Source of the DNA: Geodermatophilaceae bacterium
GTDB taxonomy: Bacteria; Actinomycetota; Actinomycetes; Mycobacteriales; Geodermatophilaceae
Reading direction: 5' to 3'
DNA length: 6,595 nucleotides
NCBI GenBank assembly: GCA_013811975.1
Contig: JACCUF010000111.1
Location: 1-6,595 of the forward strand
Under the pieces are notes generated by a model. It did not search any database and was not told the origin of the DNA. It saw nothing but the letters and a program-made list of their open reading frames with translations. A program made the position numbers and the translations under genes. The first letter of the stretch is position 1; each line of letters opens with the position of its first letter. This document shows positions 5,818 through 6,595 of this stretch, one piece after another.

Positions 5818-6595
5818 ATGAGCGCTGAACTGGCTGGGGATCCGGTCGCGGCATTGCGGCGGATCGGGTTCCTGCTCGAACGCAGCCGTGAGCCGACCTA
5901 CCGGGTCAAGGCATTCCGCGGTGCAGCTGCGGTGCTCGCCGGCCTTCCGGAGGGGGAATTGGCCGAGCGGGTGGCAGCCGGCACGTTGCAGGAGCTGCAA
6001 GGAATCGGCGACAAGACAGCCGGCGCCATCCTGCAGGCCGCCCGCGGAGAAACGCCGGACTACCTCGCCAAGCTCGAGGAGGGCGCAGATCAGCCCGTGA
6101 CCGCTGGCGGCGCCAAGCTCAGAGCCTCGTTGCGGGGGGATCTGCATACTCATTCCGATTGGTCCGACGGCGGCAGCCCGATCGACGAGATGGCCCGTAC
6201 GGCAAGGGATCTCGGGCACGAGTACGTCGTACTCACCGACCACTCGCCGCGGCTGACGGTCGCCAACGGACTCTCGCCCGAGCGGCTCCTCAAACAGCTG
6301 GACGTCGTCGCGGCGCTGAACGAGGAACTCGCCCCATTCCGGATCCTCACCGGCATCGAGGTCGACATCCTCGATGACGGGTCTCTTGATCAGACCGACG
6401 AATTACTCGCCCGGCTTGATGTCGTCGTGGCCAGCGTGCACTCGAAACTAAAGATGGCCCACGACGCAATGACCGTGCGGATGTGTACGGCGATCGCCAA
6501 CCCACACACCGACGTGCTCGGACACTGCACCGGACGCCTGGTCACCGGTGGCCGCGGCACGCGGGGCGAGAGCCAGTTCGATCCGGAGCTGGTCT
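5818..6595 (+). CDS. HhH-PHP domain protein (PolX-like, no polymerase palm), 3' truncated
   Basis: At least 259 residues are present; the right edge cuts the gene. Residues 8-82 (DPVAALRRIGFLLE, YRVKAFRGAA, then GIGDKTAGAI at 62-71) match the helix-hairpin-helix/8-kDa region of family X DNA polymerases. A PHP domain follows almost at once, with metal-binding motifs LHTHSDWSDG (H110, H112), LTDHSPR (D141, H142), TGIEVDI (E181), VVASVHSK (H208) and NPHTDVLGH (H230, H236). In bacterial PolX a nucleotidyltransferase palm and thumb lie between these parts; here there is no room for them. Activity is probably metal-dependent phosphoesterase or nuclease, perhaps on DNA, but polymerisation is not expected. 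The ATG at 5818 is the start because the residues after it align with the family N-terminus. It has no good ribosome site. Confidence 0.9.
   Translation, partial: MSAELAGDPVAALRRIGFLLERSREPTYRVKAFRGAAAVLAGLPEGELAERVAAGTLQELQGIGDKTAGAILQAARGETPDYLAKLEEGADQPVTAGGAKLRASLRGDLHTHSDWSDGGSPIDEMARTARDLGHEYVVLTDHSPRLTVANGLSPERLLKQLDVVAALNEELAPFRILTGIEVDILDDGSLDQTDELLARLDVVVASVHSKLKMAHDAMTVRMCTAIANPHTDVLGHCTGRLVTGGRGTRGESQFDPELV

Noticed and set aside
1..6595. Search for insertion sequences, CRISPR repeats, toxin-antitoxin or phage-defence genes
   Set aside because: No transposase, regular repeat array, or defence-type domain is visible. The intergenic gaps are all short and otherwise empty.

Overview
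This is a GC-rich window (by eye roughly two thirds G+C) that reads as ordinary chromosome from an actinobacterium. The protein types point the same way: a CGNR zinc-finger regulator, a PAP2-diacylglycerol kinase fusion, an actinobacterial-style MalQ with an N-terminal beta domain, and an HhH-PHP protein. The genus cannot be fixed from this sequence; Propionibacteriales or a neighbouring order is a guess. No transposase, insertion sequence, CRISPR array or rRNA is visible.

Layout. The left edge (1-206) holds what may be the last part of a protein whose start lies outside the window. Two tRNA genes follow on the minus strand: tRNA-Arg(ACG) at 207-279, with its own -10-like box, and tRNA-Ser(GCT) at 323-412. 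An MFS transporter gene (445-1680, minus) ends 32 bases from tRNA-Ser. It is divergent from a CGNR zinc-finger regulator gene (1787-2320, plus). The 106-base gap between them holds two overlapping candidate promoters and a perfect inverted repeat, so the regulator plausibly controls the transporter and itself.

Three more plus-strand genes follow the regulator. They are a PAP2 phosphatase fused to a diacylglycerol-kinase-like domain (2347-3831), 4-alpha-glucanotransferase malQ (3888-5756), and an HhH-PHP protein related to the ends of PolX but without the polymerase palm (5818 to the right edge, truncated). Gaps are 26, 56 and 61 bases. Co-transcription is possible, but a strong imperfect stem-loop that starts inside the malQ stop region and ends 14 bases before the PHP gene may separate or regulate the last gene.

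Functionally the plus-strand genes are unrelated housekeeping or accessory enzymes: membrane lipid turnover, maltodextrin/glycogen metabolism, and a probable metal-dependent phosphoesterase. I found no convincing new multi-gene system. The points most worth a second look are the divergent regulator/transporter control region, the malQ-PHP stem-loop, the palm-less PolX-like protein, the CGNR motif that reads CSSR, and the start region of malQ.
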